Positions 1 through 7,579 of a DNA stretch of 53,257 bases are shown here, one piece after another. Origin of the DNA: an uncultured Clostridia bacterium. GTDB lineage: Bacteria; Bacillota; Clostridia; Christensenellales; UBA1242. The first letter of the stretch is position 1, and every line of letters starts with the position of its first letter. Both the position numbers and the translations under genes were made by a program. Where the stretch lies: positions 1-53,257 of the forward strand of contig CALVMX010000005.1 of NCBI GenBank assembly GCA_944349415.1, given 5' to 3'. The notes under the pieces were generated by a model. That model saw only the letters and a program-made list of their open reading frames with translations. It was not told where the DNA came from and searched no databases.

Positions 1-1
1 C

Positions 2-1696
2 GGGAAACTTTCAGGCGTCAAAGAAGAACTTGACCTTCATAAGCCTACCCTCGACAAAATAACTTTCCCTTGTCCTGTTTGCGGAAAGGAAATGAAGAGA
101 ACTCCAGAAGTTATGGACTGCTGGTTTGACTCGGGCTCAATGCCTTTTGCTCAATATCATTATCCATTTGAAAATAAAGAAACTTTTGAAAAAGCCTTTT
201 GTGCAGATTATATCAGTGAGGCTATCGACCAAACAAGAGGTTGGTTCAACACTTTATTGTCGGTTAATACTGCTGTTTTTGGTAAAGCACCTTTTAAAGC
301 TTGCAATGTTTTAGGTCTCGTTCTTGACAAAAACGGACTCAAAATGAGCAAGAGCCTAAAAAATGGTGTTGATCCTTGGGATGTTTTATCTAAATATGGT
401 GCAGACGGTGTGAGATGGTATTTCTTCTCAAGTTGTAGTCCAGCACAGGGACTTCCATTCATTGAAGATAACTTAGTTGATCTTCAAAGAAAATTTATGG
501 GAACTTTATGGAATGTTTACTGTTTCTATGTCTTATATGCAGAAATTGATAAGGTGGATCCAACGAAGGTTAATTTAAAGGACTGTAAACTTTCCTTCCT
601 TGATAAGTGGCTTCTTTCTGATTTTAATGCTTTAATTAAGTTAGTAGACGAAAATTTAGAAAAATATGAATTGCAAACACCTACTAAAGCTATAAGTGAA
701 TTTGTTGACAGGCTCTCAAATTGGTATATAAGACGCTCTCGTGAAAGATTTTGGGGAAGCGAAGAGACGGAAGATAAAATTGCGGCATACAAAACTCTTT
801 ATGAAGTTTTGGTGGGCTTATCTAAACTTATCGCACCTTTTGTTCCTTTTATTGCAGAGGAAATATATCAAAATCTTGTTAGAAGTCTTGATTCTAGTGC
901 ACCAATTAGTGTTCATTTTTGCAAATTTCCTGAATGTGACGAAAGTTTAATTGATGAAAGTTTGAATGAAGGCATGAATAAGGTTTTAGATATTGTTCTT
1001 TTAGGTCGAGTATGCAGAAGTTCAAGCAATGTTAAAAATCGTCAACCTCTATCTAAAGTTATTGTTTGCTCTTCCAAAGAATTAAAACTTGACAGTGAAC
1101 TTGAAGATTTAATCAAAGACGAATTGAATGTTGAAGAACTTGAGTTACTTCACAATGCTGATGAGTTTGTTTCATACGAGATTAAGCCTCAACTTAGAAC
1201 GGTTGGTCCAAAATACGGAAAGCTTTTAGGTGGAATCAAAAATTATCTTGCAAATATTAACCCTGTGGAAGCGGTAACAAATGTTAGAAGTGGAAAAACT
1301 TTAGAATTTGAAGTAAACGGCGAAAAAGTTGAGCTTAAAGAAGAAGATTTACTTATAAGTCTTAAAAACAAGGAAGGTTTTGCCAGCGAAACAAATGGCG
1401 AAATTACTGTTGTTTTAGATACCACTTTGACAGAAAATTTAATAGAAAAAGGAACCATTAAGGAACTTATAAGCAAAATTCAAAACTTTAGAAAAGAAAG
1501 CGGATTTGAAGTTGTAAATCATATCAAAATTGAAGTTTCTGGCGATGAAAAACTTGTAAATTTAATTTTGAGATTCAGTGATACTGTTAAGAAAGGAACA
1601 CTTGCGGATGTTATAAAAGAAGGAAATAGCGGAACAAATTCCTTTGAATTTGAAGTTGACGGACAAAAAGTTAAAGTGAATATCGAAAAAATATAA
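2..1696 (+). CDS. ileS: Isoleucyl-tRNA synthetase, C-terminal part (5' end outside window)
   Basis: Class I aminoacyl-tRNA synthetase that charges tRNA-Ile. The reading frame is open from base 2, so the gene starts before the window; about 564 residues are visible. A CPVC zinc-ribbon-like pair sits at 71-82, followed by WFDSGSMPFAQ. The KMSKS loop is exact at 341-355, followed by KYGADGVRWYF. The anticodon-binding domain and a long lysine/glutamate-rich C-terminus follow. The WFDSGSMPFAQ block and the C-terminal style resemble the type-2 (eukaryote-like) IleS, the class often insensitive to mupirocin; that subclass is inferred. It heads a same-strand run with the next three genes. Confidence 0.95.
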   Translation, partial: GKLSGVKEELDLHKPTLDKITFPCPVCGKEMKRTPEVMDCWFDSGSMPFAQYHYPFENKETFEKAFCADYISEAIDQTRGWFNTLLSVNTAVFGKAPFKACNVLGLVLDKNGLKMSKSLKNGVDPWDVLSKYGADGVRWYFFSSCSPAQGLPFIEDNLVDLQRKFMGTLWNVYCFYVLYAEIDKVDPTKVNLKDCKLSFLDKWLLSDFNALIKLVDENLEKYELQTPTKAISEFVDRLSNWYIRRSRERFWGSEETEDKIAAYKTLYEVLVGLSKLIAPFVPFIAEEIYQNLVRSLDSSAPISVHFCKFPECDESLIDESLNEGMNKVLDIVLLGRVCRSSSNVKNRQPLSKVIVCSSKELKLDSELEDLIKDELNVEELELLHNADEFVSYEIKPQLRTVGPKYGKLLGGIKNYLANINPVEAVTNVRSGKTLEFEVNGEKVELKEEDLLISLKNKEGFASETNGEITVVLDTTLTENLIEKGTIKELISKIQNFRKESGFEVVNHIKIEVSGDEKLVNLILRFSDTVKKGTLADVIKEGNSGTNSFEFEVDGQKVKVNIEKI

Positions 1697-1733
1697 AGTT
1701 TATCCATATTGAAAAAAATTGAAAAGGAAATGT

Positions 1734-2582
1734 ATGAGAGTAGCAGACAGTTGGAAAGACTATAAAGTCTTAGAAACAGGAGATGGCTATAAACTTGAAG
1801 AATGGGCGGGGATTAAACTCTTAAGACCTGACCCTCAAGTTATTTGGCATGCGAAAGAAAATCTTTTTAAAAGAAAGGATGTCGACGCCTATTATGAAAA
1901 AAGAGAAGGAGGCGGGCTTTGGCATTTTAATAAAAAGATACCAGATGAATGGACAATTTCTTGGCAAGATTTAAAATTTATTGTCAAGCCTATGGGGTTT
2001 AAACACACAGGTATCTTTCCAGAGCAGGCGACAAACTGGACTTTAATGCAAAAGCTTATTAAAAATTCTAAAAGAGAAATTAAGGTTCTAAATCTTTTTG
2101 CTTACACCGGAGGAGCATCTATTGCACTAAGTAAAGCCGGTGCTATGGTTACGCATGTTGATGCAAGCAAAGGTATGGTGGAGAGAGCAAAAGAAAATGC
2201 AAAGTTGAATAACATAACCAATATTCGTTTCATTGTGGATGACTGTCAAAAATTTATTGAAAGAGAAATTAGGCGAGGAAATTTTTACGATGCTATCATC
2301 ATGGATCCGCCAAGTTACGGCAGAGGTCCAAGTGGCGAGATGTGGAAGTTAGAAGATAATCTTGCCGATTTTGTTGAGCTGACAAAAAAAGTTTTATCAA
2401 ATAAGCCACTTTTTGTGCTTATCAATTCTTACACCACTGGACTTCAGCCGACAGTTATTGCCAATATTTTAAAATGTGTGTTTGGAAAAGAAAATGTTGA
2501 AGCCGACGAAATAGGACTTCCAACAGAAGAAGGACTTATTCTTCCTTGTGGAGCGACAGGAGTAAAAATATGGAAAAATTAA
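1734..2582 (+). CDS. Class I SAM-dependent methyltransferase, RlmI/COG1092-like
   Basis: A 282-residue methyltransferase, probably acting on rRNA. The SAM-binding motif I is LNLFAYTGGASIAL near residue 120, motif II ends in THVDASKGMV, and the catalytic motif IV is IIMDPPSYGRGP, a DPPxF/Y-type signature also seen in RlmI/RlmK enzymes. The N-terminus lacks a clear PUA domain, so the exact target base cannot be read from the sequence. A TTG at 1719 is in frame, but AAGGAA at 1724-1729 sits correctly for the ATG at 1734, so that start is preferred. The stop overlaps the following pseudouridine synthase by 13 bases, which suggests translational coupling in an RNA-modification pair. Confidence 0.85.
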   Translation: MRVADSWKDYKVLETGDGYKLEEWAGIKLLRPDPQVIWHAKENLFKRKDVDAYYEKREGGGLWHFNKKIPDEWTISWQDLKFIVKPMGFKHTGIFPEQATNWTLMQKLIKNSKREIKVLNLFAYTGGASIALSKAGAMVTHVDASKGMVERAKENAKLNNITNIRFIVDDCQKFIEREIRRGNFYDAIIMDPPSYGRGPSGEMWKLEDNLADFVELTKKVLSNKPLFVLINSYTTGLQPTVIANILKCVFGKENVEADEIGLPTEEGLILPCGATGVKIWKN

Positions 2583-3268
2583 ATGTCTTATATGAAGATA
2601 ATCAAATCATCGTGGTTTTAAAGCCTCAAAATGTTCCAACGCAAAGTGATGATAGTCGAGACCCTGACTTACTTTCTCAAGTTAAAGAATATATTAAGGA
2701 AAAATACAATAAACCTGGCGAAGCTTTTGTTGGGCTTGTGCATAGGCTGGATAGACCAACAGGCGGGATTATTGTTTTTGCAAGAACTTCAAAATCTGCA
2801 AGTCGGCTGTCAGAGCAGTTCAAAAACCACACCACTGAGAAAGTATACTATGCGGTTACGGAAAATTTAGTTAAATATAAAAAAGACACACTAGTGAACT
2901 ATCTTCAAAAGAATGAAAGAGAAAATATCGTCAAAATCGTGCCAATGAGTGAGAGTGGAGCGAAAAAAGCAGAACTAACTTACGAGGAACTTGAAAACGA
3001 TGGCAAGCTTAGTTTGCTCAAAATTCAAATATTGACAGGGCGAAGCCATCAAATTCGTGTGCAACTAGCAAATATTGGTTGTCCACTGTATGGCGACAAC
3101 AAATATGGTAAAAATAAAGATAAGGCTACATCAAACTTAGGTTTGTGGGCAGGAAAACTTACCTTTATTCATCCAACGACAAAGGAAAACATGGTCTTTA
3201 TGGCAATGCCAGATTGCTCAAAACTACCTTGGAAAAATTTTAAAATGGAAAAATATTTTGTGAGGTAA
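2570..3268 (+). CDS. RluA-family pseudouridine synthase
   Basis: Converts uridine to pseudouridine in rRNA or tRNA. The 232-residue protein has the family's catalytic block VHRLDRPTGGIIVFA, with the catalytic Asp after HRL, and the later LLKIQILTGRSHQIRVQLA segment that lines the active site. No N-terminal S4 domain is present; the protein begins directly with LYEDNQIIVVLKPQNVPT, as in short RluA/RluC-like members. The start is the ATG at 2570, chosen over an upstream TTG because AGGAGT lies just before it. It overlaps the methyltransferase gene by 13 bases. Substrate position is not predictable from sequence alone. Confidence 0.92.
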   Translation: MEKLNVLYEDNQIIVVLKPQNVPTQSDDSRDPDLLSQVKEYIKEKYNKPGEAFVGLVHRLDRPTGGIIVFARTSKSASRLSEQFKNHTTEKVYYAVTENLVKYKKDTLVNYLQKNERENIVKIVPMSESGAKKAELTYEELENDGKLSLLKIQILTGRSHQIRVQLANIGCPLYGDNKYGKNKDKATSNLGLWAGKLTFIHPTTKENMVFMAMPDCSKLPWKNFKMEKYFVR

Positions 3269-3270
3269 AA

Positions 3271-5049
3271 ATGAAAAAAAGAGAAGAAATTGAAGAGAAA
3301 TACAAGTGGGATTTAAGTAAATTTTGTAAAAATAATGACGATTTCTATGTTAGGCTTGAAAATTTAAAACCAAAAGTTGACGAATTTAAAATTTATGAAG
3401 GAAAACTTAAAGATTCAGATGAAATTTTATTTGAATGTTTAGAAAAACTTATTTCATTTAACAAAGAATCTGAGCTTTTATATGTTTATGCCAGTCTTTA
3501 TAAAAAGGGTGATAATGCCAATGAAGAAGCCAATATTATGTGTGAAAAAATAAGCGAATTTTTAAACAAAAATGTTTCTAAAATGGTTTTTATTGATGTT
3601 GAAATTTCAAAGTTTAGCAGACAAAAACTTAAAGCTTTAATGGAAAATGATAAGTTTAAAAATTATCACCGTATGTTCGAAAGAACATTGCGTTTAAAAA
3701 AACATACTCTTTCAAAAAAAGAGGAAATTTTAATTTCAAAAATTGGAAATTTTGCTGATGGTTTTAGTGAAAATTTTGATAAATTTTCTGATATTGATTT
3801 AGACTTTGGCGAAATTGAAGATAAAGACGGTAAGAAATACAAACTGACTCAGTCAAATTATTCTCTTTATGTTGAAAGTAAAGATAGAATCATAAGAGAA
3901 AATGCTTTTAGAAGAATGAATGGTAAATTTGGCGAATTTATCAACACACTTGCAAATAACTACATCTCTGATATTAAAACCACCAATTTTTATGCAACTG
4001 TAAGGAAATATAAATCTAGTTTAAGTAGGTCCATTTATAAAGAAGAGGCTAGTGAAACAACTTATAAACTTTTGATTAAAAAAATTCATGAAAATCTTGA
4101 TATATTAACAGACTTTTTTGAGATAAAAAGAAAAATGTTAAATTTGGACAAAATCGCCATTTACGATACTTTTGCACCAATTTGTGAAGAGCTTGATTAT
4201 AAATTCACATATGACGAGGCGATAGAAATAATTAAAAAAGCAGTTGCAGTTTTGGGACGAGACTATGTAGAGCTTATAGACCGCGCGAAAAATGAAAGAT
4301 GGATAGATGTGATGCCAAATAAAAATAAGGACAGCGGGGCTTTTTCTTGGGGGTGTTATGGAGTGACCCCGGTTGTTCTTACAAATTTTGAAGGCAACCT
4401 AGAAAGTGTATTTACTTTAGCACATGAATTAGGGCATGCTATGCACACTTATTATTCCAACAGTCATCAACCTCCACAAAATGCAGGCTATACTATTTTT
4501 GTGGCAGAAGTTGCCAGCACAACAAATGAAATGTTACTTTTAAATTATCTTCTTAAAAATGCAAAAACAGATAAAGAACGCATATATTTCTATAATCATT
4601 TTATGGTTCAAGTGCGTTCGACGATTTTTAGGCAGACAATGTTTGCAGAGTTTGAAGAATTGGCATATTCGACCTACGAATCTGGCGCACCTTTAACACA
4701 ACAATTTTTATGTTCAAAATATTTTGATTTAAATAAAACTTATTATAAAAATGTTGAACTTATTGATGAAATTAAATATGAATGGTCCAGGATTCCACAC
4801 TTTTATAGTCCGTTTTATGTGTATAAATATGCAACAGGGCTGATTTGTGCAATAAATATATCAAACAAACTCTTGACTGAAAATGAAAAGATGTTGTCAA
4901 AATATAAAAAATTCCTATCTTCTGGAAGTGTTAAGAGTCCTATAAGTCTTTTAAAAGACTGTGACTGTGATTTGGAGCGAGAAACGATTTATGACGATGT
5001 TTTTGAAGTTTGCAAAGTATTTTTAAGCAAATGGAAGGAGATTGTTTAA
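3271..5049 (+). CDS. pepF: Oligoendopeptidase F (M3 family)
   Basis: Cytoplasmic zinc metallopeptidase that cleaves medium-length peptides. The HELGH zinc motif is at residues 385-389 (LAHELGHAMH) and the third zinc ligand lies in the downstream helix around VAEVASTTNEM. The 592-residue length is typical of PepF (about 600). The N-terminal all-helical lobe and the YNHFMVQVRSTIFRQTMFAEFE segment are also family-typical. It starts two bases after the pseudouridine synthase stop, with GAGGT as ribosome-binding site, so it is the last gene of the ileS run. A hairpin terminator lies about 180 bases downstream. Confidence 0.95.
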   Translation: MKKREEIEEKYKWDLSKFCKNNDDFYVRLENLKPKVDEFKIYEGKLKDSDEILFECLEKLISFNKESELLYVYASLYKKGDNANEEANIMCEKISEFLNKNVSKMVFIDVEISKFSRQKLKALMENDKFKNYHRMFERTLRLKKHTLSKKEEILISKIGNFADGFSENFDKFSDIDLDFGEIEDKDGKKYKLTQSNYSLYVESKDRIIRENAFRRMNGKFGEFINTLANNYISDIKTTNFYATVRKYKSSLSRSIYKEEASETTYKLLIKKIHENLDILTDFFEIKRKMLNLDKIAIYDTFAPICEELDYKFTYDEAIEIIKKAVAVLGRDYVELIDRAKNERWIDVMPNKNKDSGAFSWGCYGVTPVVLTNFEGNLESVFTLAHELGHAMHTYYSNSHQPPQNAGYTIFVAEVASTTNEMLLLNYLLKNAKTDKERIYFYNHFMVQVRSTIFRQTMFAEFEELAYSTYESGAPLTQQFLCSKYFDLNKTYYKNVELIDEIKYEWSRIPHFYSPFYVYKYATGLICAINISNKLLTENEKMLSKYKKFLSSGSVKSPISLLKDCDCDLERETIYDDVFEVCKVFLSKWKEIV

Positions 5050-5227
5050 TGAAAATTTTTAACTTTATCTATTGCATATTATCTTGCATACCTTTGTTAT
5101 AATTATACAAATATATGAATAAATATAATATTTTAATTAAATCGTTTTTTAGTGTTTATAAAATGAATTTTTATTTTTTATGTTATATTTATATTGCTAA
5201 AATAGTTTTCAAATTTTAAAAAAAAAT
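5050..5227. other. AT-rich intergenic spacer, no gene seen
   Basis: This stretch between pepF and the terminator at 5228 holds no convincing reading frame. It contains two TTGCAT words and a TATAAT, but no downstream gene on the plus strand before the terminator. A short unannotated transcript ending at that terminator is possible but unsupported. Confidence 0.5.
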
Positions 5228-5262
5228 AAAAATGCTATTGCACAAATTACAATAGCATTTTT
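5228..5262. terminator. Bidirectional intrinsic terminator
   Basis: Arms AAAAATGCTATTG (5228-5240) and CAATAGCATTTTT (5250-5262) form a 13-bp stem with a 9-base loop. T-runs follow on both strands, so it can end pepF transcription on the plus strand and the Cys-rich gene on the minus strand. Confidence 0.85.
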
Positions 5263-5363
5263 TTACCACCTTGATTCTTTTTGAAAATTTATATTGAAAG
5301 ATTTTATCATTTTTAGACAATGAAATTTTCATATTTCTTTCAATATTTTATCTTTTGTGAAAA

Positions 5364-5582
5364 TTATGAAAAGGGGTTTCTTCTACAATTACAACTTCGT
5401 TGTCCTACCATGTATCCTATCAAAAACATTGTTAAGTCGTCGTTACAATTTTGACAACAGTCTTGGCAAAAATCTTGACAACAGTCTTGAAAAGGTTGAC
5501 AGCACGGGAAGTTGTGTGGTGGCGTGTGGCAAGGACGGAGATTTACACAACTACCTTGACAGTATCTTTTTTGATAAATCAT
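5364..5582 (-). CDS. Small cysteine-rich protein, unknown family
   Basis: A 72-residue protein with 13 cysteines, mostly in CCQ/CQDCC-type doublets between residues 27 and 46. These are followed by a short hydrophobic stretch (TMFLIGYMVG) and a basic CNCRR tail. It is preferred over the plus-strand frame across the same bases because GGAGGG at 5588-5593 (minus strand) lies five bases before its ATG, whereas the plus frame has no comparable site. No family is recognised. Metal binding or a disulfide-linked coat-type structural role are possible inferences. It lies convergent to pepF, shares the bidirectional terminator, and has a possible -10 (ATTATA on plus) at 5690-5695. Confidence 0.65.
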   Translation of the reverse strand: MIYQKRYCQGSCVNLRPCHTPPHNFPCCQPFQDCCQDFCQDCCQNCNDDLTMFLIGYMVGQRSCNCRRNPFS

Positions 5583-5716
5583 TTTGTCCCTCCATTATCA
5601 GCATATTATTTTTCGCAAAAAAGGTGACAGTTTTGAATAAAATAATAAGAAATTCCATAGTTAACGATTTTGCTTATTAAAAAAGTGATATTATAAGTAA
5701 AAACGCAAAATAGAAA

Positions 5717-5840
5717 GAGACATCGTCTCAAAATAAAAAGAGACACGGTCTCAAAATAAAAAGAGGCACGGCCTCAAAATAAAAAGAGGTATTGCTTCAA
5801 ATCAGAAAGACGGCCTCAAAATAGAAAGAGACATGTTCTC
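5717..5840. repeat. Tandem array of six 23-bp hairpin units
   Basis: Units start at 5717, 5740, 5763, 5786, 5809 and 5828. Each has a 5-bp stem with a 3-base loop (GAGAC-ATC-GTCTC, GAGAC-ACG-GTCTC, GAGGC-ACG-GCCTC, GAGGT-ATT-GCTTC) separated by AAAATAAAAA-like linkers. Unit 5 has lost four bases and unit 6 has one mismatch. Paired changes keep the stems. Read on the minus strand each hairpin is followed by TTTTTATTTT, and the array begins directly after the SDR stop codon, so it can act as serial terminators for that gene. Confidence 0.85.
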
Positions 5841-6620
5841 TCATTTTTTGTAAAAGATTTTTGTTATGCACTTGTTTAAAAAGTTTGTCGTAACTAAGCG
5901 TTTGAAAGCATAGAAAATATGATATTGTTTTCCAATTATATATTGTGGCTTAAACTTTTTCTTCTCAATAACTTTTATAATTTTATTTATCGCATAGTTA
6001 GGGTCCATTCTTCTTTTTTCTGTTTTCTCGGTTGGCTTTGTGGAAAGTTCAACAGATTTTCCATAACGCTCATTTGTTTCATATCGTTTGTCACGATTTT
6101 GAGAGAAATTTGTGCGTATATCGCCAGGGCAAATTGAAGTGACGTCTATTTGTGTTTTACTTAATTCCATTTTCAAACCCTGTGCAAAACTATTTACTGC
6201 AGCTTTGCTGGCACAATAATATGTCTTGAAAGGAACCGGAAATAGAGCAGTAGCCGAAGATATTATCACAATTTTTGATTTTTTCTTCATAATTGGAAGG
6301 GCATACTTACAAGCGTTTGCCGTGCCGAAAAAGTTTACGTCAAATTGTTTTCTTGTGGCATCTTCAGGGAGTAGTTCCACAGCACCAGAAATTCCATATC
6401 CAGCACAGGTGATCAAAATGTCAATTTCGCCATAATTGAGATAAATATCATCAAAAACTGCCTTTAATTTGGCATCATCGCCAACATCACATTGGTAATC
6501 TTTTCCGTCTAATGATATGTCAATGACAATATCGCCTTTTTTCTCAAAGCGTTCCTTAAGTCCTTTTCCAATTCCGCTTGAAGCGCCGGTGATAACTACT
6601 GTTCTTTTTTCAATTCTCAT
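5841..6620 (-). CDS. SDR-family NAD(P)-dependent oxidoreductase
   Basis: Short-chain dehydrogenase with a Rossmann fold. The nucleotide-binding motif is TGASSGIG near residue 11, followed by CAGYGISG (the NAG-type motif), the catalytic Ser in IISSATAL and the YxxxK pair in YYCASKAA. The PGDIRTNF segment is typical of classical SDRs that do not make fatty acids. The 259-residue length fits the family, with a basic C-terminal extension of unknown role. Substrate is unknown. AGAGGAAA precedes the ATG at 6620. It stands alone, and its stop codon abuts the hairpin array. Confidence 0.9.
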   Translation of the reverse strand: MRIEKRTVVITGASSGIGKGLKERFEKKGDIVIDISLDGKDYQCDVGDDAKLKAVFDDIYLNYGEIDILITCAGYGISGAVELLPEDATRKQFDVNFFGTANACKYALPIMKKKSKIVIISSATALFPVPFKTYYCASKAAVNSFAQGLKMELSKTQIDVTSICPGDIRTNFSQNRDKRYETNERYGKSVELSTKPTEKTEKRRMDPNYAINKIIKVIEKKKFKPQYIIGKQYHIFYAFKRLVTTNFLNKCITKIFYKK

Positions 6621-6713
6621 AATTTCCTCTTTTCATTTTTAAATGTATTTTTTTCGTGAGTTAAAATTCCTATTAAATATTTTTAGCACAAATTCGCTTT
6701 TTTTCAAAATGAT

Positions 6714-6743
6714 TTGACATATATTTCAAAAAAATGTTAGCAT
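6714..6743 (+). promoter_or_regulatory. Promoter for the SHOCT protein gene
   Basis: TTGACA at 6714-6719, an 18-base spacer and TAGCAT at 6738-6743. The start would lie near 6750, directly at a long inverted repeat in the leader. Confidence 0.6.
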
Positions 6744-6750
6744 AATATTA

Positions 6751-6795
6751 ATTATCAAGATTTTGGGAATAATATCCTTTAAGAAATCTGATAAT
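6751..6795 (+). promoter_or_regulatory. Structured 5' leader (inverted repeat) before the SHOCT gene
   Basis: ATTATCAAGATTT (6751-6763) pairs with AAATCTGATAAT (6784-6795), a 12-bp stem with one bulged A and a 20-base loop. It occupies almost the whole short leader and ends 17 bases before the ATG, just ahead of the AGGAAAGGA ribosome-binding site. A role in mRNA stability or translation control is inferred. Confidence 0.5.
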
Positions 6796-6812
6796 TAAAA
6801 AGGAAAGGAAAT

Positions 6813-7316
6813 ATGAATAGGACAAAAAAGAACTTAATTTTGAGTGCGGCTATTATTAATCTTATTAATATGGTTGCAAATCTCATAGTTGCCATTATCT
6901 ACTTAGTTGATCCTGAACTTTATGCAAATTTAGGTGTCTATCTTGTTGTTATTTCTTACTACAGCATTTATTTCGTTTTTGTTGAAGTTGTGGCGGGAAT
7001 TATTGGAAGTATTTGCTTAATTTATGCAGTAAGGAGTAACGGAAAGTATTTCCGCCGTTCGCAAAGTTACTACATTGCCGGGCTCATAATTGTCATTCTT
7101 GCAGGTGGTTGGATACCTTGGATTTTACTTCTAATTTCCATGTTCATTCCAGATGTTATTATTATGAACACTCCAGTTGAAATAAGACGCGAGGAAAGAA
7201 CGGAAGATAGGGCAAACGAAGAGAAAAAACGTAAAATTGAGGAACTAAGAAAATTAAAAGAAGATGGTGTTATCACCGAAGAAGAGTTTAATCAAGAATT
7301 GATGAAACTATTGTAA
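6813..7316 (+). CDS. Membrane protein with C-terminal SHOCT domain
   Basis: A 167-residue protein with three clear transmembrane segments (about residues 9-32, 42-72 and 90-115), then a charged linker and a C-terminal short helical hairpin. The tail contains IEELRKLKEDGVITEEEF, the hallmark of the SHOCT (short C-terminal) domain, usually found at the ends of membrane or secreted proteins and thought to mediate oligomerisation. No enzymatic motif is visible. It is monocistronic, with its own promoter, structured leader and terminator. The start ATG follows AGGAAAGGA. Confidence 0.8.
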   Translation: MNRTKKNLILSAAIINLINMVANLIVAIIYLVDPELYANLGVYLVVISYYSIYFVFVEVVAGIIGSICLIYAVRSNGKYFRRSQSYYIAGLIIVILAGGWIPWILLLISMFIPDVIIMNTPVEIRREERTEDRANEEKKRKIEELRKLKEDGVITEEEFNQELMKLL

Positions 7317-7321
7317 TAAAA

Positions 7322-7346
7322 ACACTGGCTTTTGCTGGTGTTTTTT
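7322..7346 (+). terminator. Intrinsic terminator of the SHOCT gene
   Basis: ACACTGGC (7322-7329) pairs with GCTGGTGT (7334-7341), including two G-U pairs, and is followed by six T. Confidence 0.8.
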
Positions 7347-7540
7347 ATTAGAATCGGAAGAAAGCAGTCAGTAGTGTTTTTTTAATAATATTTTTGAAAT
7401 TACATTTTAAAATTAATTAGCAAAATTTTTCATTATTAATAAAAAATTGATTATTTTTCATTAAAAATCGTTTTATTTATCGTTTTATTTTTTGTTTTTT
7501 AAAAATAATTTAAAAATTATTTTAAAATTATTAAAATAAT

Positions 7541-7570
7541 TTGACATTTTTTTACAAAAATAGTTAAAAT
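7541..7570 (+). promoter_or_regulatory. Promoter directly abutting the GLUG-protein gene
   Basis: TTGACA at 7541-7546, an 18-base spacer and TAAAAT at 7565-7570. The predicted start (about 7577) is only some three bases before the ATG at 7580. No Shine-Dalgarno is present. Confidence 0.7.
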
Positions 7571-7579
7571 AATACTAAG

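Noticed and set aside
5357..5680. 107-codon plus-strand frame opposite the Cys-rich gene
   Set aside because: No ribosome-binding site or promoter, composition looks like an antisense shadow, and the minus-strand frame has a consensus GGAGGG.
5717..5840. Possible CRISPR array
   Set aside because: Units are 23 bp in total with palindromic variable parts and short AT linkers; there are no unique spacers of CRISPR length, no leader and no cas genes.
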